Assembly: GCA_017792405.1 (NCBI GenBank)
Contig: CP051231.1
Span: forward strand, 4,055,295-4,119,294
DNA length: 64,000 nt
Reading direction: 5' to 3'
From: Oceanicola sp.
GTDB lineage: Bacteria > Pseudomonadota > Alphaproteobacteria > Rhodobacterales > Rhodobacteraceae
Under the pieces are notes generated by a model. That model saw only the letters and a program-made list of their open reading frames with translations. It did no database searches and was not told the origin of the DNA. Below, piece after piece: positions 15,991 to 26,047 of the stretch. Positions within the stretch are counted from its first letter, which is position 1. The number at the start of each line of letters is the position of its first letter. The translations under genes and the position numbers were made by a program.

Positions 15991-16260
15991 ATGGCCGGTG
16001 GATGGGCAAAGGACGGAGCGGTGAGCGAGCAGATCGAGGCTTCGATCAGCGACGAGCTGCAACGGATGAAAGCCAAGCGCGCGCCGCAGGGCGAGAGCCT
16101 GACCCATTGCGCCGAATGCGAAGAGGAGATCCCCGAGAAGCGTAGGCTGGCTATTCCGGGCGTCAAGCTCTGCATCGATTGCCAGCAGGAGCGGGACGGG
16201 CGGTTCGAGGCTCGGGCCGGCATCAACCGCCGCGGCTCCAAGGACAGCCAACTCAAGTAG
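15991..16260 (+). CDS. DksA/TraR family C4 zinc-finger protein
   Basis: An 89-aa protein with the DksA/TraR zinc finger CAEC-x17-CIDC (Cys40, Cys43, Cys61, Cys64) preceded by a short acidic helix (SDELQRMKAKR). DksA proteins enter the RNA polymerase secondary channel and work with ppGpp, notably on ribosomal promoters; short forms like this lack most of the coiled coil and resemble phage/plasmid TraR or YbiI. The start was chosen by AAAGGAGG seven bases before the ATG; the frame is open further upstream without a ribosome site. It is interesting that it lies just behind rpoBC, although the link is not demonstrated. Confidence 0.88.
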   Translation: MAGGWAKDGAVSEQIEASISDELQRMKAKRAPQGESLTHCAECEEEIPEKRRLAIPGVKLCIDCQQERDGRFEARAGINRRGSKDSQLK

Positions 16261-16315
16261 GCCGCCCCTCGCGCAAACGCTTGCGCTTGTCACATAATCC
16301 GCCTACCGCTGCGGC

Positions 16316-17221
16316 ATGGCCGACCTAGCAGAAAACCTCCGTGGCGCGGTGCTGATGACCGCCTCGATGGCGGCCTTCACCATCAACGACACCTTCATAA
16401 AATCCCTCGCCGAAGACCTGCCATTGATGCAGACGGTCTTTTTGCGGGGCTTGGCGGCCACGCCGCTTCTGGCCCTGATGGCATGGTGGCGCGGGGCTTT
16501 GCGGTTTCGGATGGCACGTCGTGACGCGGGGCTCCTCGCCTTTCGCAGCCTGACAGAGGTCCTTGCAGCGCTCTTCTTCCTCACCGCGCTCTACAACATG
16601 CCGCTCGCCAACGCGACGGCGATCCTCCAGGCCGCGCCGCTGATGGTCACGCTGGCCGGGGCGCTGTTCTTTGGCGAGGCCATCGGCATCTGGCGGATGT
16701 CGGCCATTCTCGTGGGCTTCGCCGGGGTCCTGCTGATCGTCCAGCCAGGAGGCGAAGGCTTCACCAGCTATTCGATCTGGGCGCTGGCGGCGGTGGTTGC
16801 CGTCGTGGCGCGCGATGTGCTGACCCGCAAAATGAGCGGCGCGCTCCCCTCGCTGACCGTGGCGACCGTCACCGCCTTTTCGGTCGGGGCTGCGGCCGGA
16901 CTCGTAGCCCTCTTCGAGCCGTGGGTGCCGGTAAGCGGCCCCTCGGCGCTGGCGCTCAGCGGGTCGGTGATTTCGATCCTCTTCGCCTACCTCTTCTCGG
17001 TGACGGCGGTGCGGGTGGGCGACATGGGGTTCGTCGCCCCCTTCCGCTACACCGGCCTCGTCTGGGCGCTGATCCTCGGCTTTCTCGCCTTCGGCGACTT
17101 CCCCGGCCCGCTGACCCTCCTGGGCAGCGCGGTGGTGATTGGCGCGGGGCTCTTTACCTACCTGCGCGAGCGGAGGCTTTCGATTCGGCGTCGTGAAATT
17201 TCGCAAGCGCCTCCTCGGTGA
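16316..17221 (+). CDS. EamA/DMT-superfamily transporter
   Basis: A 301-aa inner-membrane protein with about ten hydrophobic helices arranged as two EamA repeats (roughly 10-145 and 150-290), the usual drug/metabolite transporter length. Typical first-repeat features are visible: FTINDTFIK in helix 1 and YNMPLANATAILQAAPLMV in helix 4. Substrate cannot be read from sequence. The last 68 bp overlap the 3' end of the convergent rhamnosyltransferase-like gene. Confidence 0.92.
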   Translation: MADLAENLRGAVLMTASMAAFTINDTFIKSLAEDLPLMQTVFLRGLAATPLLALMAWWRGALRFRMARRDAGLLAFRSLTEVLAALFFLTALYNMPLANATAILQAAPLMVTLAGALFFGEAIGIWRMSAILVGFAGVLLIVQPGGEGFTSYSIWALAAVVAVVARDVLTRKMSGALPSLTVATVTAFSVGAAAGLVALFEPWVPVSGPSALALSGSVISILFAYLFSVTAVRVGDMGFVAPFRYTGLVWALILGFLAFGDFPGPLTLLGSAVVIGAGLFTYLRERRLSIRRREISQAPPR

Positions 17222-17987
17222 TCCCGAAGTTCTTCGACAGCGCCCGCGCCACCTCACCCTCGATCGGCACCATCTCCTCGAAGTCCTTCTTCTTGAAAGG
17301 CGTGCCGTTGGTCGAGTTGAGCCCACGCACGAACATGTCTTCGCCGGTGTAGGTAAGGGTGGTCATCTGCCGCCAGATCGTATCGTGTCGAAAGTGCACG
17401 ACCGTCTTGTCGATATGCGGGCGGATGTAAACGCCGAGGGCCGGGGTCCAGTATTGCCGCTGCTGCGCGCAGGCACGGATGCCCTCCTCGTCGATGCAGA
17501 CGGTATAACCCTGATTGAAATCCACAGCGAACTTGTGCTCGCGCTTCATGATCTCGTGGCCATCATCGAAGGCCTCGCGGAAGCGCTCGACAAAGCGGTA
17601 GCTCACCCCGTCATCGTCATCGAGCCGGAACTGGCCGCACACACCGCCCTGCGGATCGATATGCTCCTGCATCGCCTTCAGGCAGGCCTCCCGGTGATTC
17701 ATCGGCTCGTACTGCACCAGCCGGGCCTGCGGAAGGGTGGCCAGCATGTCCTTCAGGCGCTCGTCGAACACCTTGGGGAGCTGGTTGCCGGTGAGCACAA
17801 CGAACTTGAAGTTTTCATCGGTTTGCAGCCGAAGGCCAGGTAGGGTGAAGGTCTCGAAGTAGCGAAACCGCTCCTCCAGCCGTTCCGCGCCATACAAGAA
17901 GTCGATCCGGTCCTGAATGGTCGCGTGCTCGCGCCGGAAGCCGCCGAAGCAGGGGTAGGAAAAGCGACAAAGTCCTAGAATTTGCAC
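17154..17987 (-). CDS. Putative rhamnosyltransferase-family glycosyltransferase
   Basis: A 277-aa cytosolic protein resembling the 'putative rhamnosyl transferase' family common in Rhodobacteraceae. It starts at a GTG preceded by AGG, with QILGLCRFSYP at the N-terminus. FKFVVLTGNQLP and an aspartate cluster (RLDDDDGVS, Asp123-126) suggest a GT-A-like nucleotide-sugar site. Sugar and acceptor are unknown. Its 3' end overlaps the convergent transporter gene by 68 bp, so neither gene has room for a terminator. Confidence 0.8.
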   Translation of the reverse strand: MQILGLCRFSYPCFGGFRREHATIQDRIDFLYGAERLEERFRYFETFTLPGLRLQTDENFKFVVLTGNQLPKVFDERLKDMLATLPQARLVQYEPMNHREACLKAMQEHIDPQGGVCGQFRLDDDDGVSYRFVERFREAFDDGHEIMKREHKFAVDFNQGYTVCIDEEGIRACAQQRQYWTPALGVYIRPHIDKTVVHFRHDTIWRQMTTLTYTGEDMFVRGLNSTNGTPFKKKDFEEMVPIEGEVARALSKNFGITEEALAKFHDAESKASARAGR

Positions 17988-18196
17988 GGTGTTACCTGTC
18001 CTTCGCTCTGGCGCTCTGCCCGGGCGTTAGGGTAGGGGGAGGGGCGCGGCAGGGCAAGGGCGCAGGCCGCCACGTCGGCCCCGGGTGCAGCGCGGCTGAC
18101 GCCGCCCCGACGCCAGTGCCACGGCCCGCCTGGCTGGCTTGTGTGGCGCGAAGCCGGTCAAACCTTGCCGGCCTGCCCCGCAAGGCCCCGCAGGTG
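17988..18196. other. Non-coding stretch upstream of the str operon promoter
   Basis: GC-rich sequence with no frame of coding character and no recognised RNA. The 5' end must contain the minus-strand promoter of the rhamnosyltransferase-like gene. Confidence 0.4.
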
Positions 18197-18225
18197 TTGA
18201 CAGGCCACCCGACTCCCCCTATACG
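18197..18225 (+). promoter_or_regulatory. str operon promoter (rpsL)
   Basis: A perfect -35 TTGACA (18197-18202), 17-bp spacer and -10 TATACG (18220-18225) read toward rpsL. The implied leader is about 235 nt and holds a 7-bp hairpin (18336-18342 with 18349-18355). Confidence 0.8.
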
Positions 18226-18467
18226 CCGCGCTCACGGGACACGTGCGGGCAAACCCCTGCGCGGCATTCCGTATCAAAATCGAAGTGGCCACGATCCAGG
18301 CGGCAGCGCCTCGATCCTCTGAGATTCCACCGCGTCGTTCCCGGCAGAGGGAACGGGAGCGGTATTTGCGTTTGGCATTCCGCCACTCGCGCAAGACCTG
18401 AACCGGCGCCGGGCGGTGCACAGCCCGCGCCAGAGATGAACGAACGAGCGAGACGGGGAAAACCGGA

Positions 18468-18839
18468 ATGCCCACGATCCAACAGCTGATCCGCAAGCCG
18501 CGGCAGCCGAAAGTCAAACGATCCAAGTCGATGCACCTTGAAGGGTGCCCGCAGAAGCGTGGTGTTTGCACCCGCGTCTACACCACCACGCCGAAGAAGC
18601 CGAACTCGGCCATGCGGAAGGTTGCCAAGGTGCGCCTGACCAACGGCTACGAGGTCATCAGCTACATCCCCGGTGAAAGCCACAACCTTCAGGAGCACTC
18701 CGTGGTTCTGATCCGTGGCGGCCGTGTGAAAGACCTTCCCGGCGTTCGTTACCACATCCTGCGCGGGGTGCTCGACACCCAGGGCGTCAAAGACCGCAAG
18801 CAGCGCCGCTCGAAGTACGGCGCCAAGCGTCCGAAGTAA
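18468..18839 (+). CDS. rpsL: 30S ribosomal protein S12
   Basis: S12 sits at the decoding centre and controls accuracy. The 123-aa sequence has the universal TTPKKPNSAMRKVAKVRL loop; the lysines whose change gives streptomycin resistance are unaltered. The aspartate that RimO methylthiolates in E. coli is present in GGRVKDLPGVRYH. It is the first gene of the rpsL-rpsG-fusA-tuf-rpsJ-rplCDW transcript. Confidence 0.99.
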   Translation: MPTIQQLIRKPRQPKVKRSKSMHLEGCPQKRGVCTRVYTTTPKKPNSAMRKVAKVRLTNGYEVISYIPGESHNLQEHSVVLIRGGRVKDLPGVRYHILRGVLDTQGVKDRKQRRSKYGAKRPK

Positions 18840-18851
18840 GAGGAACTCGAA

Positions 18852-19322
18852 ATGTCCCGTCGTCACGCCGCCGAGAAGCGCGAAGTCCTGCCTGACGCCA
18901 AATTTGGCGACAAGGTTCTGACGAAATTCATGAACAACCTGATGATCGACGGCAAGAAGTCGGTCGCCGAGCGTATCGTCTACAACGCGCTCGACCGGGT
19001 TGAGACCAAGCTGAAGCGGTCGCCCATCGAGGTGTTCGAAGAGGCCCTCGACAACATCAAGCCGTCGGTTGAGGTTCGTTCCCGCCGGGTTGGTGGCGCC
19101 ACCTACCAGGTGCCCGTCGAAGTGCGCCCCGAGCGTCGCGAAGCGCTGGCCATCCGCTGGCTCATCATCGCCGCCCGGAACCGCAACGAGAACACCATGG
19201 AAGAGCGTCTGGCCGGTGAGCTGATCGACGCTGTCCAGTCTCGTGGCACCGCCGTTAAGAAGCGCGAAGACACCCACAAGATGGCCGACGCCAACAAGGC
19301 GTTCAGCCACTACCGCTGGTAA
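18852..19322 (+). CDS. rpsG: 30S ribosomal protein S7
   Basis: S7 nucleates the 30S head and contacts E-site tRNA; in E. coli it is the translational repressor of the str operon. The 156-aa protein has the family motifs FMNNLMIDGKKSVAERIVY and VGGATYQVPVEV. It lies 12 bp after rpsL with AGAGGAACTCGAA before the ATG. Confidence 0.99.
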   Translation: MSRRHAAEKREVLPDAKFGDKVLTKFMNNLMIDGKKSVAERIVYNALDRVETKLKRSPIEVFEEALDNIKPSVEVRSRRVGGATYQVPVEVRPERREALAIRWLIIAARNRNENTMEERLAGELIDAVQSRGTAVKKREDTHKMADANKAFSHYRW

Positions 19323-19350
19323 CCCAAGCACACACCTGAGGACCCATCCA

Positions 19351-21468
19351 ATGGCCCGCGACTACCCCCTCGACCGATACCGCAACTTCGGCATCATGGC
19401 GCACATCGACGCCGGCAAGACCACTTGCTCCGAGCGGATCCTGTTCTACACCGGCAAGAGCCACAACATCGGTGAGGTGCATGACGGCGCCGCAACGATG
19501 GACTGGATGGAGCAGGAGCAGGAACGCGGGATCACCATCACCTCGGCTGCGACCACCACCTTCTGGGAGCGCACCGAGAACGGCACCGAGCCCGACAGCC
19601 CGAAGCACCGCCTGAACATCATCGACACCCCCGGCCACGTTGACTTCACCATCGAAGTCGAGCGTTCGCTCGCCGTGCTCGACGGTGCCGTCTGCGTGCT
19701 CGACGCCAACGCCGGTGTTGAGCCCCAGACCGAGACTGTGTGGCGTCAGGCTGACCGCTACAAGGTTCCGCGCATGGTGTTCGTCAACAAGATGGACAAG
19801 ATCGGCGCCGACTTCTTCAACTGCGTCCGCATGATCGAAGACCGCACCGGCGCCCGCGCCGTGCCGGTTGGCATTCCGATCGGTGCCGAGAACGAGCTCG
19901 AAGGTCTGATCGACCTCGTGACCATGGAAGAGTGGCTGTGGCAGGGTGAAGACCTTGGCGCATCGTGGGTGAAGGCCCCGATCCGTGACAGCCTCAAGGA
20001 CATGGCCGACGAGTGGCGCGGCAAAATGATCGAGGCCGCCGTCGAAGAAGACGACGACGCCATGATGGAATACCTCGAGGGCAACGAGCCCGACGTGGCC
20101 ACGCTGCGCAAGCTGCTCCGCAAGGGCACCCTCGCGCTGCACTTCGTGCCCGTGCTCGGGGGCTCCGCCTTCAAGAACAAGGGTGTTCAGCCGCTGCTCA
20201 ACGCCGTGATCGACTATCTGCCGAGCCCGCTCGACGTTGTCGACTACATGGGCTTCAAACCCGGCGACGAGGAAGAAGTGCGTAACATCGCCCGCCGCGC
20301 GGACGACGACATGCCCTTCGCCGGTCTGGCGTTCAAAATCATGAACGACCCCTTCGTTGGCTCCCTGACCTTCACCCGGATCTACTCGGGCAAGATGAAC
20401 AAGGGCGACAGCATCCTGAACTCGACCAAAGGCAAGAAAGAGCGCATCGGTCGTATGATGATGATGCACTCCAACAACCGCGAAGAGATCGAAGAGGCAT
20501 TTGCCGGCGACATCATCGCTCTGGCCGGCCTGAAGGACACCACCACTGGTGACACCCTCTGCGCCCAGAACGATCCGGTCGTGCTGGAAACCATGACCTT
20601 CCCCGATCCGGTCATCGAGATCGCCGTCGAGCCCAAAACCAAGGCCGACCAGGAGAAGATGAGCCAAGGTCTGGGCCGTCTGGCCGCCGAAGACCCCTCC
20701 TTCCGCGTGGAGACCGACATCGAGTCCGGTCAGACCATCATGAAGGGCATGGGCGAACTTCACCTCGACATTCTCGTCGACCGCCTGAAGCGTGAGTTCA
20801 AGGTTGAGGCCAACATCGGTGCGCCGCAGGTGGCTTACCGTGAGACCATCGGTCACGAGATCGAGCACACCTACACCCACAAGAAACAGTCGGGTGGTTC
20901 GGGTCAGTTCGCTGAAGTGAAGATGATCATCTCCCCAACCGAGCCGGGCGAAGGCTACTCATTCGAAAGCCGCATCATCGGTGGTTCGGTGCCGAAGGAA
21001 TACATCCCCGGCGTCGAGAAGGGCATCCAGTCGGTCATGGACTCCGGTCCGCTTGCCGGCTTCCCGGTGATCGACTTCAAGGTGGCGCTGATCGACGGTA
21101 AATTCCACGACGTGGACTCCAGCGTGCTGGCGTTCGAAATCGCGTCGCGGATGTGCATGCGCGAAGGTCTCAAGAAGGCCGGCGCCAAGCTGCTGGAACC
21201 GATCATGAAGGTGGAGGTGATCACCCCGGAAGAGTACACCGGCGGTATCATCGGCGACCTCACCAGCCGTCGTGGCCAGGTGCAGGGTCAGGACACCCGC
21301 GGCAACGCGATCGCGATCGACGCCTTCGTGCCGCTGGCCAACATGTTCGGCTACATCAACAACCTGCGCTCCATGTCCTCGGGCCGGGCGAACTTCACCA
21401 TGCAGTTCGACCACTACGAGCCGGTGCCGCAGAACATCAGCGAAGAAATCCAGGCCAAATACGCCTGA
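19351..21468 (+). CDS. fusA: Elongation factor G
   Basis: EF-G drives translocation and, with RRF, ribosome recycling. The start is at MARDYPLDRYRNFG, 28 bp after rpsG with GAGGA upstream. The 705-aa chain shows G1 AHIDAGKTT, switch I ERGITITSAATT, G3 DTPGHVDF and G4 NKMD, then domain IV with the translocation tip (YTHKKQSGGSGQ). Length and motifs fit the canonical factor, not the ribosome-protection or mitochondrial forms. Confidence 0.99.
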   Translation: MARDYPLDRYRNFGIMAHIDAGKTTCSERILFYTGKSHNIGEVHDGAATMDWMEQEQERGITITSAATTTFWERTENGTEPDSPKHRLNIIDTPGHVDFTIEVERSLAVLDGAVCVLDANAGVEPQTETVWRQADRYKVPRMVFVNKMDKIGADFFNCVRMIEDRTGARAVPVGIPIGAENELEGLIDLVTMEEWLWQGEDLGASWVKAPIRDSLKDMADEWRGKMIEAAVEEDDDAMMEYLEGNEPDVATLRKLLRKGTLALHFVPVLGGSAFKNKGVQPLLNAVIDYLPSPLDVVDYMGFKPGDEEEVRNIARRADDDMPFAGLAFKIMNDPFVGSLTFTRIYSGKMNKGDSILNSTKGKKERIGRMMMMHSNNREEIEEAFAGDIIALAGLKDTTTGDTLCAQNDPVVLETMTFPDPVIEIAVEPKTKADQEKMSQGLGRLAAEDPSFRVETDIESGQTIMKGMGELHLDILVDRLKREFKVEANIGAPQVAYRETIGHEIEHTYTHKKQSGGSGQFAEVKMIISPTEPGEGYSFESRIIGGSVPKEYIPGVEKGIQSVMDSGPLAGFPVIDFKVALIDGKFHDVDSSVLAFEIASRMCMREGLKKAGAKLLEPIMKVEVITPEEYTGGIIGDLTSRRGQVQGQDTRGNAIAIDAFVPLANMFGYINNLRSMSSGRANFTMQFDHYEPVPQNISEEIQAKYA

Positions 21469-21525
21469 TCCACAACGTAGGGTGCGCACCCATCGCGCAC
21501 CCTCCCGACAGACAAGGAGGCCATC

Positions 21526-22701
<1,176 letters not shown>

Positions 22702-22722
22702 TCTCGACGATCAGATAAGAGC

Positions 22723-22788
22723 GCCGGCGGTTTGGGCCGCCGGCAATACTTGAAACCGGTTCGAAGAGGGGCGGGTCTTTCGCCCCTC
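22723..22788 (+). other. Two GC hairpins between tuf and rpsJ
   Basis: Perfect 8-bp stems at 22723-22730/22737-22744 and 22766-22773/22781-22788. Neither has a T-run, so partial attenuation or mRNA processing after the very highly expressed tuf is more likely than full termination. Confidence 0.55.
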
Positions 22789-22813
22789 CTCTCAATCGTA
22801 AAGGAACGCAAAA

Positions 22814-23128
22814 ATGGCCATTCAAAGCCAGAATATCCGTATCCGCCTGAAGGCGTTCGATTACCGCGTGCTGGATGCCAGCACCCAGGAAATCGTCAAC
22901 ACCGCCAAGCGGACCGGCGCGCAGGTGCGCGGGCCCATCCCGCTGCCGAACAAGATCGAGAAGTTCACCGTTCTGCGCGGCCCGCACATCGACAAGAAGA
23001 GCCGTGACCAGTGGGAGATCCGCACCCACAAGCGTCTGCTCGACATCATCGACCCCACCCCGCAGACCGTGGACGCGCTCATGAAGCTCGACCTCGCTGC
23101 CGGCGTGGACGTTCAGATCTCGGTCTAA
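22814..23128 (+). CDS. rpsJ: 30S ribosomal protein S10 / NusE
   Basis: S10 is a 30S head protein and, as NusE, links NusB and NusG in antitermination. The 104-aa sequence has KAFDYRVLDASTQEIV, the extended loop RGPIPLPNKIEKFTVLRGPH and THKRLLDI. The ATG follows AAAGGAACGCAAAA. It opens the S10 part of the operon, joined here to tuf with only hairpins between. Confidence 0.99.
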   Translation: MAIQSQNIRIRLKAFDYRVLDASTQEIVNTAKRTGAQVRGPIPLPNKIEKFTVLRGPHIDKKSRDQWEIRTHKRLLDIIDPTPQTVDALMKLDLAAGVDVQISV

Positions 23129-23142
23129 GGGAGGGCATTGGT

Positions 23143-24021
23143 ATGTTGCGCTCTGGAGTGATCGCAAAGAAGGTCGGCATGACCCGGCTCTTCATGGAAG
23201 ATGGCAAGCAGATCCCGGTGACGGTTCTGCAACTCGACAACCTGCAGGTGGTGGCCAAGCGCACCGCCGAGACCGACGGCTACTCCGCCGTTCAGCTCGG
23301 CGCCGGCACGGCCAAGGCCAAGCGCACCTCCGCGCCGATGCGCGGTGTGTTCGCGGCGGCCAAGGTGGCCCCCAAGCGCAAGCTGGCCGAGTTCCGCGTG
23401 GACCCCGAGAACCTGATCGAAGTGGGCGAGGAAATCACCGCCGACCACTACTTTGAAGGTCAGTTCGTCGATGTCTCCGGCACCTCGATCGGTAAAGGCT
23501 TTGCCGGTGCGATGAAGCGGCACAACTTCGGTGGTCTGCGGGCCTCCCACGGTGTGTCGATCTCCCACCGTTCGCACGGCTCCACCGGCCAGTGTCAGGA
23601 CCCGGGCCGCGTGTTCAAGGGCAAGAAGATGGCCGGTCACATGGGCGCCGCCCGCGTGACCACCCAGAACCTTCAGGTTGTCCGCACCGACAGCGACCGT
23701 GGCCTGATCATGGTCAAGGGCGCCGTTCCGGGCTCCAAGGGTGGCTGGGTGACGATCAAGGATGCGGTGAAAAAGCCGTTCCCCGAGAACGCCATTCTCC
23801 CTGCCGCGCTGAAGTCCGCCGCCGAGGAAGCCGCGAAGGCCGCTGAAGAAGCCGCCGCCGCCGCTGCCGCCGAGGCCGAAGCCGAAGAGAAGCGCCTGGC
23901 CGAGGAGGCTGCGGCCGCCGAAGCTGCCGCGCTGCAAGAGGCTGAAGCATCGATCGAAGCCGACAAGGCCGACGAGGGCGATGCCCCCGCAGCCGACGAG
24001 AAGAAGGACGGTGACGAATGA
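23143..24021 (+). CDS. rplC: 50S ribosomal protein L3 with acidic C-terminal extension
   Basis: L3 is an early assembly protein near the peptidyl-transferase centre. The start is placed at MLRSGVIAKKVGMTRLF, 14 bp after rpsJ. The core (about residues 1-220) includes GQCQDPGRVFKGKKMAGHMG, with the glutamine methylated in E. coli. The product is 292 aa, against about 210 for E. coli, because a roughly 70-residue tail very rich in Ala, Glu and Lys is appended. The tail keeps the frame and high GC of the core and ends four bases into rplD, so it is part of the gene. Confidence 0.97.
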   Translation: MLRSGVIAKKVGMTRLFMEDGKQIPVTVLQLDNLQVVAKRTAETDGYSAVQLGAGTAKAKRTSAPMRGVFAAAKVAPKRKLAEFRVDPENLIEVGEEITADHYFEGQFVDVSGTSIGKGFAGAMKRHNFGGLRASHGVSISHRSHGSTGQCQDPGRVFKGKKMAGHMGAARVTTQNLQVVRTDSDRGLIMVKGAVPGSKGGWVTIKDAVKKPFPENAILPAALKSAAEEAAKAAEEAAAAAAAEAEAEEKRLAEEAAAAEAAALQEAEASIEADKADEGDAPAADEKKDGDE

Positions 24022-24638
24022 AACTCGACGTGATCAAACTGGACGGCGGCAAGGCCGGGTCGGTCGATCTGGGTGATGAGGTCTTTGGCCTCGAGCCCCG
24101 CGCCGACATCCTGCACCGTGTCGTCCGCTGGCAGCGCAACAAGGCGCAGGCCGGTACGCACAAGGTCAAGACCCGCTCCGAGACGAGCTACTCGACCAAG
24201 AAGATCTATCGCCAGAAGGGCACCGGCGGCGCACGCCACGGTGACCGCAACGCGCCGATCTTCCGCAAGGGTGGTATCTACAAGGGTCCGACCCCGCGCA
24301 GCCACGGCCACGATCTTCCCAAGAAGATCCGTGCCCTCGGCCTCAAGCACGCACTCTCCGCCAAGGCGGCAGAGGGCAAGCTGGTGGTGCTGGACGAGGC
24401 CGTCATGGCCGAAGCCAAGACCTCGCTGCTCGCCAAGCAGGTGAAGGAACTCGGCTGGAAGAAGGTGCTCATCATCGATGGCGCCGAGCTGAACGAGAAC
24501 TTCACCAAGGCCGCTGCTAACCTCGCCGGCGTGGACGTGCTGCCCTCGATGGGCGCCAACGTCTACGACATCCTGAAGCGTGACACCCTGGTCCTCACCA
24601 AGGCCGGTGTCGAAGCCCTGGAGGCCCGTCTGAAATGA
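24018..24638 (+). CDS. rplD: 50S ribosomal protein L4
   Basis: L4 lines the polypeptide exit tunnel with its long loop; in gammaproteobacteria it represses the S10 operon. The 206-aa protein contains the tunnel-loop motifs YRQKGTGGARHGD and RGVGPT-like GPTPRSHGHDLPKK, where macrolide-resistance changes occur elsewhere. It overlaps rplC by four bases (ATGA) and rplW likewise. Confidence 0.99.
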   Translation: MKLDVIKLDGGKAGSVDLGDEVFGLEPRADILHRVVRWQRNKAQAGTHKVKTRSETSYSTKKIYRQKGTGGARHGDRNAPIFRKGGIYKGPTPRSHGHDLPKKIRALGLKHALSAKAAEGKLVVLDEAVMAEAKTSLLAKQVKELGWKKVLIIDGAELNENFTKAAANLAGVDVLPSMGANVYDILKRDTLVLTKAGVEALEARLK

Positions 24639-24931
24639 GCGCCAAGGCAGAACATTACGACGTGATCGTGAAGCCCGTCATCACCGAGAAGGCCACCATG
24701 GCCTCCGAGGCGAATGGCGTGGTCTTCGAGGTCGCCATCGACGCGAACAAACCCCAGATCAAGGAGGCCGTCGAGGCGCTCTTCGGTGTGAAGGTGAAGG
24801 CCGTGAACACGACCATCACCAAGGGCAAGACCAAGCGCTTCCGCGGCCAGCCCGGCAAGCGCAAGGACGTGAAGAAGGCCTACGTGACCCTCGAAGAGGG
24901 CAACACGATCGACGTGTCCACCGGGCTCTGA
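24635..24931 (+). CDS. rplW: 50S ribosomal protein L23
   Basis: L23 sits at the tunnel exit and docks trigger factor and SRP. The 98-aa sequence has the family signature TEKATM, FGVKVKAVNT and the basic loop KTKRFRGQPGKRKDVKKAYV. Normally rplB would follow within a few bases; here a terminator and a 1.5-kb block intervene. Confidence 0.99.
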   Translation: MSAKAEHYDVIVKPVITEKATMASEANGVVFEVAIDANKPQIKEAVEALFGVKVKAVNTTITKGKTKRFRGQPGKRKDVKKAYVTLEEGNTIDVSTGL

Positions 24932-24974
24932 GCCCCGGTAGGTGGGCGAATAGCCCACCACCATGCACATACGG

Positions 24975-25006
24975 AAAGGCCCCGCTTCGGCGGGGCCTTT
25001 TTGTTT
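24975..25006 (+). terminator. intrinsic terminator after rplW
   Basis: An 11-base left arm (24975-24985) pairs across a TTCG tetraloop with GCGGGGCCTTT and is followed by further T's. It ends the str-S10 transcript before rplB. Confidence 0.93.
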
Positions 25007-25038
25007 TCTCGTTTGGCGGGTACGGGCCGTCTGCCGTG

Positions 25039-25899
25039 TTACGCCAGCTTCGGCAGCGGCCCCGCCGCTTTTTCCAACTCGGCCCAGAGCCGGGCGGCGG
25101 CCTGTGTCAGCTCCGGCGGGCAACCGTAGGTGAAGGGCTCCCACGGGTGCACTGCGTTCAGCCTGGCCTCCGGGTCGGTCTGGCGGCGGCGGATCACCTC
25201 GGTGATGGCGGCAAGGCGGGCCTCGCGGTCGCCGTGGTGCATCGCCTCCACGATCCGATGGAACAGCGTCGAGGTTGTGAAGTCGCCGTAATGGGCGTTC
25301 AGCTCGTCGAGCAGGCCGATCACCTGCCCCTCGCCCACCTGGCCCGGCACCTCGACGGTGCGCATGTAGAGCAGGTCCTCGGTCTCGGGCGTGATCCCGT
25401 GGGAGCGGATCAGCCCGGTGATCACCTCTTCCTGGTTCACCTCGTGGTCCATATCCCACTGCGCCATGATCCGGGTGTAGGCCGGCACGAAGCGGCGGTG
25501 TGCCAGGGCAAAGGTGGAAACGGGCAACTCGGCGAAGTGGATCTCGTCATGCTCGAAGATCCCGTCACCCTGACGCGAGGCCAGCAGCTTCTCGACCTCC
25601 CGGAACCAGGCCTCCATCCGCGTGAAGAGGTCGGGGGACTTCAGCAGCTGGCCCCAGGCGGCGATGTTCGGCGCGTGGCCCAGCGGGTTGAACTCTCCCT
25701 GCTCGGGCCGCCACTTGCCGCTGGCGTCGATCGCATAGTAGTAGTGCTCGCCCTGTTCTACGGCCTCGGCGATGAGCGGCAGCGTGGCTTCGAGGTCGGC
25801 CATCATGTTGGCCGCCCTCGCGCCGGGCAACAGGCCGCTCGCGCGAATGCTGAACACCAGCTGGCAGGTGTCCGGGTCTTGGATTAGTTCAACGGTCAT
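25039..25899 (-). CDS. Hypothetical protein of 286 aa
   Basis: No family recognised. The start at MTVELIQDPDT is preceded by GAGGGG on its strand; the frame is open a further 100 codons but that part is low-complexity and unsupported. The protein is soluble, with no signal peptide and no membrane segment, rich in His, Glu and Trp, with helical stretches such as LIAEAVEQGEHYYYAIDASG and RFVPAYTRIMAQWDMDHEV. It is the only gene on the minus strand in the gap between rplW and rplB. Confidence 0.75.
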   Translation of the reverse strand: MTVELIQDPDTCQLVFSIRASGLLPGARAANMMADLEATLPLIAEAVEQGEHYYYAIDASGKWRPEQGEFNPLGHAPNIAAWGQLLKSPDLFTRMEAWFREVEKLLASRQGDGIFEHDEIHFAELPVSTFALAHRRFVPAYTRIMAQWDMDHEVNQEEVITGLIRSHGITPETEDLLYMRTVEVPGQVGEGQVIGLLDELNAHYGDFTTSTLFHRIVEAMHHGDREARLAAITEVIRRRQTDPEARLNAVHPWEPFTYGCPPELTQAAARLWAELEKAAGPLPKLA

Positions 25900-26047
25900 G
25901 GTGCGCCCCTCGCTATGGTGCCGTAACGCTGTCAATCCGGTTGGGCAGGACTGTGGCCTGCTTGCGGAAACATCCGGCCGAAGCTCGGGTTGGGGTGGCA
26001 CGACGACAACGCGCGGTATCGGGACCACCCCGCGCGACACCCTTTCC

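Noticed and set aside
19303..20880. Long minus-strand frame opposite fusA (and similar ones opposite tuf and the bzt genes)
   Set aside because: Shadow of strongly biased coding sequence; no ribosome site or domain.
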